Source: an uncultured Actinomycetes bacterium (lineage in GTDB: Bacteria; Actinomycetota; Acidimicrobiia; Acidimicrobiales; SZUA-35). From it: DNA of 64,000 bases. The notes beneath the pieces were generated by a model. The model was not told the DNA's origin. It did not search any database and saw only the letters and a program-made list of their open reading frames with translations. Both the position numbers and the translations under genes were made by a program. The stretch's first letter is position 1. The number at the start of each line of letters is the position of its first letter. Of the stretch, positions 9,279-17,550 are shown one piece after another. Location of the stretch: the NCBI GenBank assembly GCA_902826025.1, contig CADEDH010000011.1, forward strand, positions 7,247 through 71,246, given 5' to 3'.

Positions 9279-10370
9279 CTAGGCCCCGAGCCCGGCCACC
9301 GGAGGCCGGCCCCGGTCGGCCAGCTCCTGGTTGAGCAGGGCCAGGTCGTAGATGCCGGTCAGGTCGACCGGCTCCAGCAGGTCGATGGCCACGGCGTGCT
9401 CCTTCGAACCTGCGAGGGAGGCCGGGATTGGGTCGGGAGTGAACGTGAGGTTGGCCCACGCCCCGGCCAGGGTGGCGTCGGCCAGACGCTTGCCGCTGAT
9501 GGCCTCGATGCCGTCGTTCGTGGCGGCCTGGGCCGCCGCCGGATCGGCGTTGACGGCGTCGATCGAGTCGAGCAGGCCGGCGATCAGGGCCCGTACCACC
9601 GCCGGCCGCTTCTCCAGATAGGAGGTGGCCACCACCAGATGGGTGGTGACGAACCGGCCGTCCTCCCACAGGGTCGCCTCGTCCACCAGCACGTGGCCAC
9701 CGCCGTCGAGCACCAGGCGGGTGGCCCACGGCTCAGGTACCCAGGCTCCGTCGATGGTGCCGTCGACGAAGGCGGTGAGGGTGTCGGCGTTCTCCTGGGG
9801 CCGGACCGACACGTCGCCTCCACCCTCGGCGGTGGCATCGAGGCCCTGCCCGGCCAGCCACGAGCGAAGGGCCACGTCCTGGGTGTTGCCGAGCCCCGGA
9901 GTGGCCAGCGTGGTGCCGATCAGGTCGGCGGGGGCCTCGATCCCGTCCCGTACCACCAGGGCGGCGCCGCCCGAGGTGGTGCCGGCCACGATCCGCAGGG
10001 CCTCGCCCTCGGACTGGGCGAAGCCGTTGATGGCGGGGTTGGGGCCCACGAAGGCGGCGTCGACGGCCCCCGAGAACAGGGCCTCGATGGCCTCGGTGCC
10101 GGAGTTGAAGGTGCTGGTCTTCAGGTCCACCCCGGCCCCCAGGGCAGCGGCGAACCAGCCGTCCTCGACCCCGACGATGGCCGGAGCATGGGTGACGTTG
10201 GGGAAGTAGCCGAGGCGGAGGGTGCCGCTGGGCTCCCCGGTGAGAGCCTGGGGTGCGTCGTCGGCGCTGGCGCCGGGCTCGGGGCCGGCCGAGCCGCAGG
10301 CGGCGACGAGCAGGCCGGCCAGAGCCAGAACGAGGAGACAGCGTCTGGCGCCTCGGGATCGGGTGGGCAT
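9279..10370 (-). CDS. SsuA/TauA/NMT1-like ABC substrate-binding lipoprotein (orphan)
   Basis: A 363-residue lipoprotein with signal peptide and lipobox LVAAC (Cys25). The mature part starts with TLRLGYFPNVTHAPAIVG and contains FNSGTEAIEALFSGAVDAAFVGPNPAINGF and GAWVPEPWATRLV. This pattern marks the SsuA/NMT1 family that binds aliphatic sulfonates, nitrate, bicarbonate or thiamine precursors; the ligand cannot be assigned. The ATG at 10370 has GGAGGAACCC before it. Like the facing BMP gene, it has no adjacent permease or ATPase. Confidence 0.9.
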   Translation of the reverse strand: MPTRSRGARRCLLVLALAGLLVAACGSAGPEPGASADDAPQALTGEPSGTLRLGYFPNVTHAPAIVGVEDGWFAAALGAGVDLKTSTFNSGTEAIEALFSGAVDAAFVGPNPAINGFAQSEGEALRIVAGTTSGGAALVVRDGIEAPADLIGTTLATPGLGNTQDVALRSWLAGQGLDATAEGGGDVSVRPQENADTLTAFVDGTIDGAWVPEPWATRLVLDGGGHVLVDEATLWEDGRFVTTHLVVATSYLEKRPAVVRALIAGLLDSIDAVNADPAAAQAATNDGIEAISGKRLADATLAGAWANLTFTPDPIPASLAGSKEHAVAIDLLEPVDLTGIYDLALLNQELADRGRPPVAGLGA

Positions 10371-10455
10371 GGGTTCCTCCAGCGGGTACGGCGGCTCGGC
10401 TCCGGGTCGGCCGTTCCTCTCCGCTCCTGAGCCCTGGAGCCCGGGGGGAGCCCGC

Positions 10456-10461
10456 TAGCTT
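10456..10461 (+). promoter_or_regulatory. probable -10 box (TAGCTT), leaderless start
   Basis: TAGCTT lies 7 nt before the ATG at 10469, which has no Shine-Dalgarno. This spacing places the transcription start at or next to the start codon. Confidence 0.45.
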
Positions 10462-10468
10462 CGGGGCC

Positions 10469-11425
10469 ATGACCACCCAGTTGCCCTTCATTCCGGCCGA
10501 CGCCGTGCACGAGCTGCTGCCCTACGCCGACCTGGTGGACGCCCTGGCCGCCGGGCATCTCCTGCCCCCGGCCGACGTGCGGCGCACGGTCTACTCGCCC
10601 GAGGGGGCCGACGAGGTGTACCTGGGCCTGCCGGCATGGCAACCGGGCCACGCCCTGGGGGTGAAGCTGGTCACCGTGTTCCCGGCCAACCCGGCCGCCG
10701 GCAAGCCGTCGGTCCAGGCCGTCTACGTGTTGTTCGACGGCACCGACGGCTCGCCCCTGGCCACCATGGACGGCACCGCCCTCACCTACCGCAAGACGGC
10801 GAGCGACTCGGCGTTGGGATCCCGCTTCCTGTCCCGCGCCGACAGCCGGACCCTCCTCATGGTGGGGGCCGGCGGCCTGGGACCCCACCTGGTGGCGGCC
10901 CACCGGACGGTGCGGCCGTCGCTGACCGAGGTACTGGTGTGGAACCGCACCCGGAGCCGGGCCGAATCCCTGGCAGCCGAGCTGGCAGCGGCCGGGGTGA
11001 CGGTCTCGGTGGTCGACGACCTCGACGGGGCGGTGGCCCGGGCCGACATCGTCTGCACCGCCACGATGACGCGCGACCCCCTGGTGAAGGGGGCGCTGCT
11101 CCGGCCGGGCACCCATCTCGACCTGGTGGGGGCGTACCTGCCCGACCACCGCGAGGTCGACGATGACTGTGTGCGCCGGGCCGCCATCCACGTCGACTCC
11201 CGCCTGGCGGCGGTGGAGGAGTCGGGCGACCTGGTGATCCCGATCACCTCCGGTGTCATCACCGAGCACGACATCCGGGGCGACCTGTTCGACCTGTGCC
11301 AGGGGCGGATCCCGGGGCGCACCGCAAACGACGAGATCACCCTGTTCGAGAACGGCGGTGGTGGCCACCTGGACCTGATGACGGGCCAGCTCGTATGGGA
11401 GCGGTACCAGGCCGCCGCCCGGTGA
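10469..11425 (+). CDS. ornithine cyclodeaminase / mu-crystallin family protein
   Basis: A 318-residue NAD(P)-binding enzyme of the OCD/mu-crystallin family, which includes ornithine cyclodeaminases, alanine dehydrogenases and ketimine reductases. Visible marks are LGVKLVTVFPANPAAGKPSVQAVYVLFD in the substrate half, TYRKTASDSALGSRFL, and the Rossmann segment LLMVGAGGLGPHLVAAH followed by VWNRTRSRAESLA. The exact reaction is not readable. Its stop overlaps the GTG start of the WD40 kinase gene (GTGA), so the two are translationally coupled, an unusual pairing. A -10-like TAGCTT directly precedes the start. Confidence 0.85.
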   Translation: MTTQLPFIPADAVHELLPYADLVDALAAGHLLPPADVRRTVYSPEGADEVYLGLPAWQPGHALGVKLVTVFPANPAAGKPSVQAVYVLFDGTDGSPLATMDGTALTYRKTASDSALGSRFLSRADSRTLLMVGAGGLGPHLVAAHRTVRPSLTEVLVWNRTRSRAESLAAELAAAGVTVSVVDDLDGAVARADIVCTATMTRDPLVKGALLRPGTHLDLVGAYLPDHREVDDDCVRRAAIHVDSRLAAVEESGDLVIPITSGVITEHDIRGDLFDLCQGRIPGRTANDEITLFENGGGGHLDLMTGQLVWERYQAAAR

Positions 11426-13500
11426 GCAACGGGACGGGGAGCCCGCCCGACCTCGGCCTCGACCACCTGACCGGGATCCGCTTCCTCGGCTCGGGCGGCT
11501 TCGGCGCCGTCTACGCCGCCACCGACACCGACCTGGATCGGCCGGTGGCGGTCAAGGTGTTCCACGACCTGCGGGATCCGACCGACCTCGCCCGGTTCGA
11601 CCGGGAGCGCAAGGCCATGGGTCGGCTCACCGGCCACCCCAACATCGTGACCCTGTACCACACCGGGTACACGGCCCACGGCCAGCCCTATCTGCTGATG
11701 GAGCTCGTCGACGGGGGCAGCCTGGGCGATCGACTCAAGGCCCGGGGCCCGCTGCCGTGGCCCGAGGCGGTCGACCACGCCGCCGCCGTCTCCCGGGCGC
11801 TGGCCCACGCCCACCAGCGGGGGGTGCTGCACCGCGACGTGAAACCGGCCAACATCCTGATCGACGGCGGGTTGGCCAAGCTGGCCGACTTCGGCATCGC
11901 CCGGCTGACCGACACCGACCGCACCGCCTCCGGCACCCTCCTGGCCAGCCTGGCCCACGCCGCCCCGGAGACGTTCTCCGACCGGCGCGACGAGCGGAGC
12001 GACGTCTACTCGCTGGGCTCGACGCTGTTCCACCTGATCGCCGGCCGGCCCCCCTTCCATCGCGACGGCGACGAGTCCCAGATGGCCCTGCTGCACCGGG
12101 TGGTCCACGAACCTCCTCCCCTGCTCGGCCCGGCCCTGGCCCCGCCGGAGCTCGACCAGCTCCTCCAGCGGGCCCTGGCCAAGGATCCCGCCCTCCGCCC
12201 GGCCACGGCGATGGAGCTGGCCGTCGCGCTCGACCGGTGCGCCGCCGCCACGGGCGGAGAGCCGACCCGACCCTGGCTCCCGACGCCGTCCGCCAACGCC
12301 ACCCAGGTGTGGCCACCCGACGGTCCGTCGGCTCCGCCGCCCTCAGGAGGGCCGCAGCAGCAGCCGGCGTCGGCACCCGGGCGGCGCCTGCCTCCGGTGG
12401 TGGCCTGGGGGTTGGGGGCGGTGCTGGCGGCGGCGGTGGGGGCCGGCGGCGTTGCCGTGGCCCTCCAGCTGATCGACGGCAACGGCGCAGCGTCGGCCCC
12501 CGACACGAGCGGGGGCACCGTCGCCCCCACGGCGTCACCGTCGTCCCAGGGCACCGCCGCCGGTGCCGCCACCGATACGACCGCAGCCGCCGATACCACG
12601 GGCCCGGTGATCCTCACCGGGCACGACGACGTCGTCACGTCGGTGGCCTGGCTCCCCGACGGCCGGCTGGCCTCGTCGAGCCGGGACCGCACCGTCCGGT
12701 TGTGGGACCCGGCCGCTCCCGGCACCGGGCCCGAGGTGTTCACCCAGCACACCGACGTGGTGTGGGACGTGACGGTGCTGGCCGACGGCCGCCTGGCCAG
12801 CGCCAGCTGGGACGGCACCGTGGCCGTGTGGGACCCGCGTCATCCCGACGCGCCGGCCACTGTCCTCATCCACCCGGCCCGGGTGTGGGCCGTGGCCGAG
12901 CTGCCCGACGGGCGCCTGGCCACCGGCACCGGTAGCGATGGCCCAGACGGGCCCGACCCGGCGGTGCGCATCTGGGACCTGGACCGGCCCGACGAGCCCC
13001 AGAGCGTCGTGCCCTGCGACGGCGACTGCGTGTCGTTGGCCGTCACCCAGGATGGCCGCCTGGCCGCCGGCGACCAGGCCGGCAACGTCTGGCTGATGCG
13101 GTTCCCCCCGGGGGGCGGCGACCCGACGGCGCAGCGGTACACGGGCCACGGCGCCTCGGGTGTGTGGCAGGTGGCGGCGCTGTCCGACGGGCGGGTGGTC
13201 AGTGCCGGGCTCGACGACACGGCCCAGGTGTGGGACATCGACCCGGGCCGTCCGGTCGTCAGCCTGGTCCACCCCAACGACGTGCTGGCTGTGGCCGTGC
13301 TGCCCGACGGGCGGATCGTCACCGGAGGCGAGGATCACCAGGTGCGGGTGTGGAGCCTCGACCGGCCCGACCGGCCCACCAGCATCTACGCCGGCCACGA
13401 CGCCCAGGTGATCGCCCTGGCCGCCGACCCGGAGGGACGCATCGCCTCGGGTGGATGGGACGATCTGGTGGAGGTCTGGACCCCGCCACCCCCGCCTTAG
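11422..13500 (+). CDS. Ser/Thr protein kinase with transmembrane segment and C-terminal WD40 propeller
   Basis: The 692-residue product has an N-terminal PknB-type kinase domain: glycine-rich loop GSGGFGAV (23-30), Lys45 in VAVKVF, catalytic loop HRDVKPAN (137-144) and DFG (156-158), all intact. A Pro-rich linker and one membrane span (VVAWGLGAVLAAAVGAGGVA) follow. The extracellular part is a Thr/Ala-rich spacer and seven WD40-type repeats, each with PDGRLAS-like and VRLWD-like elements, enough for one closed propeller. The natural reading is a receptor kinase with an external protein- or ligand-binding propeller. It starts at GTG 11422, overlapping the upstream stop by 4 nt. Repeat 4 ends in VWLMRF rather than a WD and is the most diverged. 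Confidence 0.92.
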   Translation: MSNGTGSPPDLGLDHLTGIRFLGSGGFGAVYAATDTDLDRPVAVKVFHDLRDPTDLARFDRERKAMGRLTGHPNIVTLYHTGYTAHGQPYLLMELVDGGSLGDRLKARGPLPWPEAVDHAAAVSRALAHAHQRGVLHRDVKPANILIDGGLAKLADFGIARLTDTDRTASGTLLASLAHAAPETFSDRRDERSDVYSLGSTLFHLIAGRPPFHRDGDESQMALLHRVVHEPPPLLGPALAPPELDQLLQRALAKDPALRPATAMELAVALDRCAAATGGEPTRPWLPTPSANATQVWPPDGPSAPPPSGGPQQQPASAPGRRLPPVVAWGLGAVLAAAVGAGGVAVALQLIDGNGAASAPDTSGGTVAPTASPSSQGTAAGAATDTTAAADTTGPVILTGHDDVVTSVAWLPDGRLASSSRDRTVRLWDPAAPGTGPEVFTQHTDVVWDVTVLADGRLASASWDGTVAVWDPRHPDAPATVLIHPARVWAVAELPDGRLATGTGSDGPDGPDPAVRIWDLDRPDEPQSVVPCDGDCVSLAVTQDGRLAAGDQAGNVWLMRFPPGGGDPTAQRYTGHGASGVWQVAALSDGRVVSAGLDDTAQVWDIDPGRPVVSLVHPNDVLAVAVLPDGRIVTGGEDHQVRVWSLDRPDRPTSIYAGHDAQVIALAADPEGRIASGGWDDLVEVWTPPPPP

Positions 13501-13510
13501 CTGTCATTCT

Positions 13511-13539
13511 GGGGGCTACCGCCCCCGCCGGCTCGGCGG
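13511..13539. terminator. double hairpin between convergent genes
   Basis: GGGGGC-TACC-GCCCCC (13511-13526) is followed at once by CCGCCG-GCT-CGGCGG (13525-13539). They lie between the kinase stop and the amidoligase stop. There is no T-run, so termination is plausible but unproven. Confidence 0.5.
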
Positions 13540-13561
13540 CTCCCCATCCACGTCGGGGCCC

Positions 13562-14575
13562 CTACCCCACCGTGAGGGGGCCGAGGACGAGGGCCTCGAT
13601 GGCGGCCAGCTGGGCCCCGATGGCATCGGCGCTGATCGAGCCGGGCAGGATCCGGATCTCCACCGTGTCCTTGCCCGGGGTCCGGCGCCACAGGTTGACC
13701 AGGTTCACGTCGGCGTACTTGGTCAGGCCCACACCGGCCAGGGCGGCCTGGATGACGGGCCACGGTCGCTGGTCGAAGCCAGGCTCGTTCACCAGGGCCA
13801 CCAGGGCCTCGGGGGGAGGGCCGAGGCGGCGGCACCGGGGGTTGGTGGCGAACCGGGCCCGCAGCTCGGGGCCCCGCTCGGCGAACAGACGCACGAGGTG
13901 GGCCAGGCGGGGCCCCGACCGGAAGGGCTCGGCATCGAGGTGAACATGGACCGCCGCTTCCGCCGGTACGCCGAACCCGGCCCGGCGGGCCGGATCCAGC
14001 AGCTCGGCCAGGGCCCGGCGGTGGTCGCGGTCGATCACGGCGGTGACTATCTCGCACACCCGTTCCCGCTCCCCGCCCTGGGGCACGACCATGGCCACGG
14101 TCGCCCCGACGGCGTCGTCGACCCGGAACCGGCCCCGGCTCAGCGACACCACGGCGGTGCCGAACAACTCGGCCAGCGGAGCCAGCACGCCCTCGATCGG
14201 GTCATCGGGCCGGAGGTGGCGCTCGGCCAGGCGGATGAGACGGGGATCGTCGGCCAGGACCCGGTACCGGCCCGGGCGGGGCGGCGCCGACCGGTCGAGC
14301 TCGTCGCGGATCGTGGTGTCGTCGACCAGGCGACATCGGGGCCGGCCATCGGCGCCGGTGACGGTAACGGCCTGGCTCAGGTGGTGGATGAGCGGACGGC
14401 TGGGATCGGACGCCGCCTCGGTGTCACGGTGGAAGCCCGGCACCACCGCCCCGCCCAGCTCGGCCGCCAGGGCGTCGGCCAGAGCGAAGCGGCTGCCCCC
14501 GGGCGGGGCCAGCAGCTCGATCTCCACCCCCATCCGGGCCGTGAGCGCCGGTTCCGGACCTCCGCCTCCTGCCAC
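13562..14575 (-). CDS. putative amidoligase (glutamate-cysteine-ligase-like), fourth gene of copper operon
   Basis: The 337-residue product resembles the putative amidoligase family related to glutamine synthetase/GCS-like ATP-dependent amide-bond formers. Marks are RMGVEIELLAP near residue 14, AVHVHLDAE in the middle, KYADVNLVNL, and TVEIRILPGS near the C-terminus, giving the Glu/His metal-ATP ligands expected of the fold. The gene begins 9 nt after the copA stop in the same direction, so it is probably coexpressed with csoR-copZ-copA. It may build a small peptide-like or gamma-glutamyl compound useful under copper stress; this is inference. Start is GTG 14575, or ATG 14533 directly before GVEIEL. 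Confidence 0.72.
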   Translation of the reverse strand: MAGGGGPEPALTARMGVEIELLAPPGGSRFALADALAAELGGAVVPGFHRDTEAASDPSRPLIHHLSQAVTVTGADGRPRCRLVDDTTIRDELDRSAPPRPGRYRVLADDPRLIRLAERHLRPDDPIEGVLAPLAELFGTAVVSLSRGRFRVDDAVGATVAMVVPQGGERERVCEIVTAVIDRDHRRALAELLDPARRAGFGVPAEAAVHVHLDAEPFRSGPRLAHLVRLFAERGPELRARFATNPRCRRLGPPPEALVALVNEPGFDQRPWPVIQAALAGVGLTKYADVNLVNLWRRTPGKDTVEIRILPGSISADAIGAQLAAIEALVLGPLTVG

Positions 14576-14583
14576 GGCCCGAC

Positions 14584-16920
14584 CTACGAGGCACCCTCAG
14601 GGTTCCCGCCCTGGGGCTGGAACGTGCGCAGGCGCAGGCTGTTCGACACCACGAACAGCGACGACAGGGCCATCGCCCCGCCGGCGATCACCGGATTGAG
14701 GTAGCCGCTGGCGGCCAGGGGCAGGGCGGCCACGTTGTAGGCGAAGGCCCAGAACAGGTTGCCCTTGATCACGGCCAGCGTGCGGCGGGCCAGGCGGATG
14801 GCGTCGGACGCCCCCGCCAGATCGCCGCTGACCAGGGTGAGGTCGCTGGCCTCGATGGCCACGTCGGCCCCGGTGCCCATGGCCAGACCCAGGTCGGCCT
14901 GGGCCAGGGCGGCGGCGTCGTTCACCCCGTCGCCCACCATGGCCACCACCCGGCCTTCGCTCTGGAGCCGGCGGATCACCTCGACCTTGCCCGCCGGGAG
15001 CACCCCGGCGTGGACCTCGTCTATCCCCACCTCGGCCGCCACGGCCCGCGCCGCCGCCTCGTTGTCGCCCGTGATCAGCACGGGGGTGAGGCCCAGGGCC
15101 CGGAGCCGGGCCACCGCGGCGGCGCTGGTGGGCTTGAGGGTGTCGGCCACCGCCACCAGCCCCCGGGCCTGGCCATGCCAGGCCACCAGCACGGCGGTAC
15201 GGCCGTCGGCCTCGGCCTGCTCCCGGGCCGCGTCGAGCTCGGGCGGCACGGTGATGCCCCGCTCCTCCAGCAGCGGCCGGCGGCCGACCACCACCAGACG
15301 GCCGTCCACCGTGCCTTCCACACCCAGACCGGCCCGGTTGGCGAAGCCCTCAGGCACAGCCAGGGCGCCGCCGGTCTCCTCCTGGGCGGCGGCGGCGATG
15401 GCCCGGCCGATGGGGTGCTCGCTCGCCCCCTCCAGCGCCCCGGCCAGGGCCAGCACCTCCTCGGCCCGTTCCCCGGGGGCCGGCACCACGGCGACCACCG
15501 ACATCACGCCGGCCGTGATCGTGCCCGTCTTGTCGAGGGCGATGGTGTCGACCCGGCGGGTGCTCTCCAGCACCTCGAGGCCCCGGATGACGATCCCCAG
15601 CTGGGCCCCCCGGCCGGTGCCGACCATGAGAGCGGTCGGGGTGGCCAGCCCCAGGGCACAGGGGCAGGCGATGATGAGTACCGCCACCGCGGCTGAGAAG
15701 GCGAAGGCCGTGCCCTCTCCCCGGATCAGCCAGAACCCGAGGGTGGCCAGAGACAACGCCACCACGGCGGGGACGAATACGGCGGCCACCCGGTCGGCCA
15801 GGCGTTGGATGGCGGCCTTGCCGGCCTGAGCCTCGTTGACCAGCCGGGCCACCTGGGCCAACACGGTGTCGGCCCCCACCCGGGTGGCCCGCACCACGAG
15901 GCGGCCGTGCAGGTTGACCGTGGCTCCGATCACGTCGTCGCCCGGACCCACCTCCACCGGCACCGACTCCCCGGTCACGAGCGACGTATCGAGCGCCGAC
16001 GAGCCCTGCTCCACCACGCCGTCGGTGGCCATCTTCTCCCCGGGGCGGACCACGAACCGGTCCCCGGCGGCCAGCGCGGCCACCGCCACCCGACGCTCGG
16101 TGCCGTCGGGACCGAGCAGGGTGGCCTCGGCCGGGGCCAGGCCGGCCAGGGTGCGGAGGGCGGCCCCGGCCCGCCGCTTGGCCCGGGCCTCGGCGTAGCG
16201 GCCGGCCAGGATGAACGTGGTGACGGCCCCCGCCACCTCGAGGTAGATGTGGTCGCCGGCCGAACCCCGGGACACGGTGAGGGTGAACGGCATGGTCATG
16301 CCCGTCATCCCCGCCATGCCGAAGTACAGGGCCCACAGGGAATAGCCGAAGGCGGCGATCGTTCCCAGCGAGATCAGGGTGTCCATGGTGGCGATGCCGT
16401 GACGGAGGTTGAGGGCAGCGGCCCGATGGAAGGGCCAGGCCCCCCACACCACCACCGGCGAGACCAGGGTGAGCACCAGCCACTGCCAGTTGTCGAACTG
16501 GAGGGCCGGCACCATCGACAGGGCCAGAGCCGGCAGGGCCAGGGCGGCCGACACCAGGAGCCGCTGGCGGAGCTGGGCCAGGTGGGCGGCGGCCGCCGCC
16601 TCGGCCGGCGACAGGAGCACCTCGGCCCCAGGGGCCGGCTCCCCCCCGGCGGGGCCGGTCGCCACCACGGCCGGGGCGGGGGCGGCGACGCCGTAGCCGA
16701 GCCCTTCGATCGTGGCCACCAGGTCGTCCCGGCCGCGGCGGCCGGCGTCGTAGCGGACGTAGGCCGTCTCGGTGGCGTAGTTGACGGCCGCCTCCACCCC
16801 CGGGAGCTTGTTCAGCTTCTTCTCGATCCGGGCGGCGCAGGAGGCGCACGTCATGCCGGTGATGGGCAGCTCGGCGGCGGCGTCGAGCGGGCAGGCCTCT
16901 GTTTCAGCCTGCTGTGACAT
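14584..16920 (-). CDS. copA: Cu(+)-exporting P1B-type ATPase
   Basis: A 778-residue copper efflux ATPase of the inner membrane. It has one N-terminal heavy-metal domain with MTCASC (residues 23-28), the transmembrane CPC motif (419-421), phosphorylation site DKTGT (463-467), SEHPIG in the nucleotide domain, and GDGVNDAAAL in the hinge. The CPC plus HMA combination is typical of Cu(I) exporters. The first membrane region is His-free, so a silver/copper(II) preference is not suggested. The ATG at 16920 overlaps the end of copZ by 17 nt, a sign of translational coupling, and is preferred over longer frames reading through copZ. Confidence 0.95.
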   Translation of the reverse strand: MSQQAETEACPLDAAAELPITGMTCASCAARIEKKLNKLPGVEAAVNYATETAYVRYDAGRRGRDDLVATIEGLGYGVAAPAPAVVATGPAGGEPAPGAEVLLSPAEAAAAAHLAQLRQRLLVSAALALPALALSMVPALQFDNWQWLVLTLVSPVVVWGAWPFHRAAALNLRHGIATMDTLISLGTIAAFGYSLWALYFGMAGMTGMTMPFTLTVSRGSAGDHIYLEVAGAVTTFILAGRYAEARAKRRAGAALRTLAGLAPAEATLLGPDGTERRVAVAALAAGDRFVVRPGEKMATDGVVEQGSSALDTSLVTGESVPVEVGPGDDVIGATVNLHGRLVVRATRVGADTVLAQVARLVNEAQAGKAAIQRLADRVAAVFVPAVVALSLATLGFWLIRGEGTAFAFSAAVAVLIIACPCALGLATPTALMVGTGRGAQLGIVIRGLEVLESTRRVDTIALDKTGTITAGVMSVVAVVPAPGERAEEVLALAGALEGASEHPIGRAIAAAAQEETGGALAVPEGFANRAGLGVEGTVDGRLVVVGRRPLLEERGITVPPELDAAREQAEADGRTAVLVAWHGQARGLVAVADTLKPTSAAAVARLRALGLTPVLITGDNEAAARAVAAEVGIDEVHAGVLPAGKVEVIRRLQSEGRVVAMVGDGVNDAAALAQADLGLAMGTGADVAIEASDLTLVSGDLAGASDAIRLARRTLAVIKGNLFWAFAYNVAALPLAASGYLNPVIAGGAMALSSLFVVSNSLRLRTFQPQGGNPEGAS

Positions 16921-17116
16921 CGCTGACCTCATAGCCAGCTTCGACGATGGCGGCTTCCACCGCCGCCTGGTCGGCGTCGCCGGCCACGGTGACGATCTTG
17001 TCGTCAACCGAGACGTCCACCGAGGTGACCCCGGCGACGGTGGACACCTCACCGGTGATGGCGGTAGCGCAATGGCCACAGGAGATGCCGGGGACGGCGT
17101 AACGAACGGTGCTCAT
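16904..17116 (-). CDS. copZ: copper chaperone, CopZ-like HMA protein
   Basis: A 70-residue heavy-metal-associated domain protein that should carry Cu(I) to CopA in the cytoplasm. The metal site is GISCGHCATAI, a CxxC with His between the cysteines (C-G-H-C), followed by the usual beta-alpha-beta pattern (VAGVTSVDVSVDDKIVTV). Its ATG overlaps the csoR stop by 4 nt and its end overlaps copA, so the three genes are one transcription and translation unit. Confidence 0.92.
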   Translation of the reverse strand: MSTVRYAVPGISCGHCATAITGEVSTVAGVTSVDVSVDDKIVTVAGDADQAAVEAAIVEAGYEVSDVTAG

Positions 17117-17448
17117 GATCGGACCAGCCTTTCAACTGCCTTCATCGCTTCGTCGACTTTGGCCGCCCCTCCCGGACCACCGGCCGACACCGCGTCGGCC
17201 ACGCAATGGTGCATGTGGTCGCTCAGGAGAGCCACGCTGACGGCTTGGAGGGCCCTGGTGACCGAGGAGATCTGGGTGAGCACGTCGATGCAGTACGTGT
17301 CGTTCTCCACCATGCGCTGCAGACCCCGGACCTGGCCCTCGATCTTGCGCAGCCGGGCCTGGACATCCCGTTTGCTGCCGGCGTACCCCGGTGCGTGGTG
17401 GTGTCCGGCCTCCGTGGTGACCTCGGTGCTGTCATCCAGCTCGCTCAC
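17113..17448 (-). CDS. csoR: copper-sensing repressor CsoR
   Basis: The 111-residue product is a CsoR/RcnR-family all-helical regulator that leaves DNA on Cu(I) binding. The Cu(I) ligands line up exactly: Cys53, His78 and Cys82, with the 25- and 4-residue spacing of the M. tuberculosis CsoR Cys36-His61-Cys65. DVQARLRKIEGQVRGLQRMVEND is the DNA-binding helix. The start is GTG 17448 with TAGGAGGA upstream. A longer in-frame ATG at 17520 would read through the operator and is rejected. An early His cluster (GHHHAP) may add metal binding. Confidence 0.93.
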   Translation of the reverse strand: MSELDDSTEVTTEAGHHHAPGYAGSKRDVQARLRKIEGQVRGLQRMVENDTYCIDVLTQISSVTRALQAVSVALLSDHMHHCVADAVSAGGPGGAAKVDEAMKAVERLVRS

Positions 17449-17472
17449 CGTGGATCCTCCTACCGGACTCGA

Positions 17473-17500
17473 GGGATACCCTACCCCCTCAGGGTATCCC
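17473..17500. promoter_or_regulatory. CsoR operator overlapping the copper-operon promoter
   Basis: GGGATACCCT and AGGGTATCCC form perfect 10-bp arms around an 8-bp CT-rich centre, 25 bp before the csoR GTG. The TACCC...GGGTA core matches known CsoR operators. On the minus strand, CTGACG-N16-TAGGGT falls over the palindrome and fits a -35/-10 pair, so bound repressor would block RNA polymerase. Confidence 0.8.
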
Positions 17501-17550
17501 GTCAGGTCGACGAAAGACACGGGACATAGGTCCCGATCGGGCGCCCCGTG

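Noticed and set aside
11688-12538. Minus-strand open frames opposite the WD40 kinase gene
   Set aside because: Shadow frames; the kinase and WD40 motifs are continuous on the plus strand.
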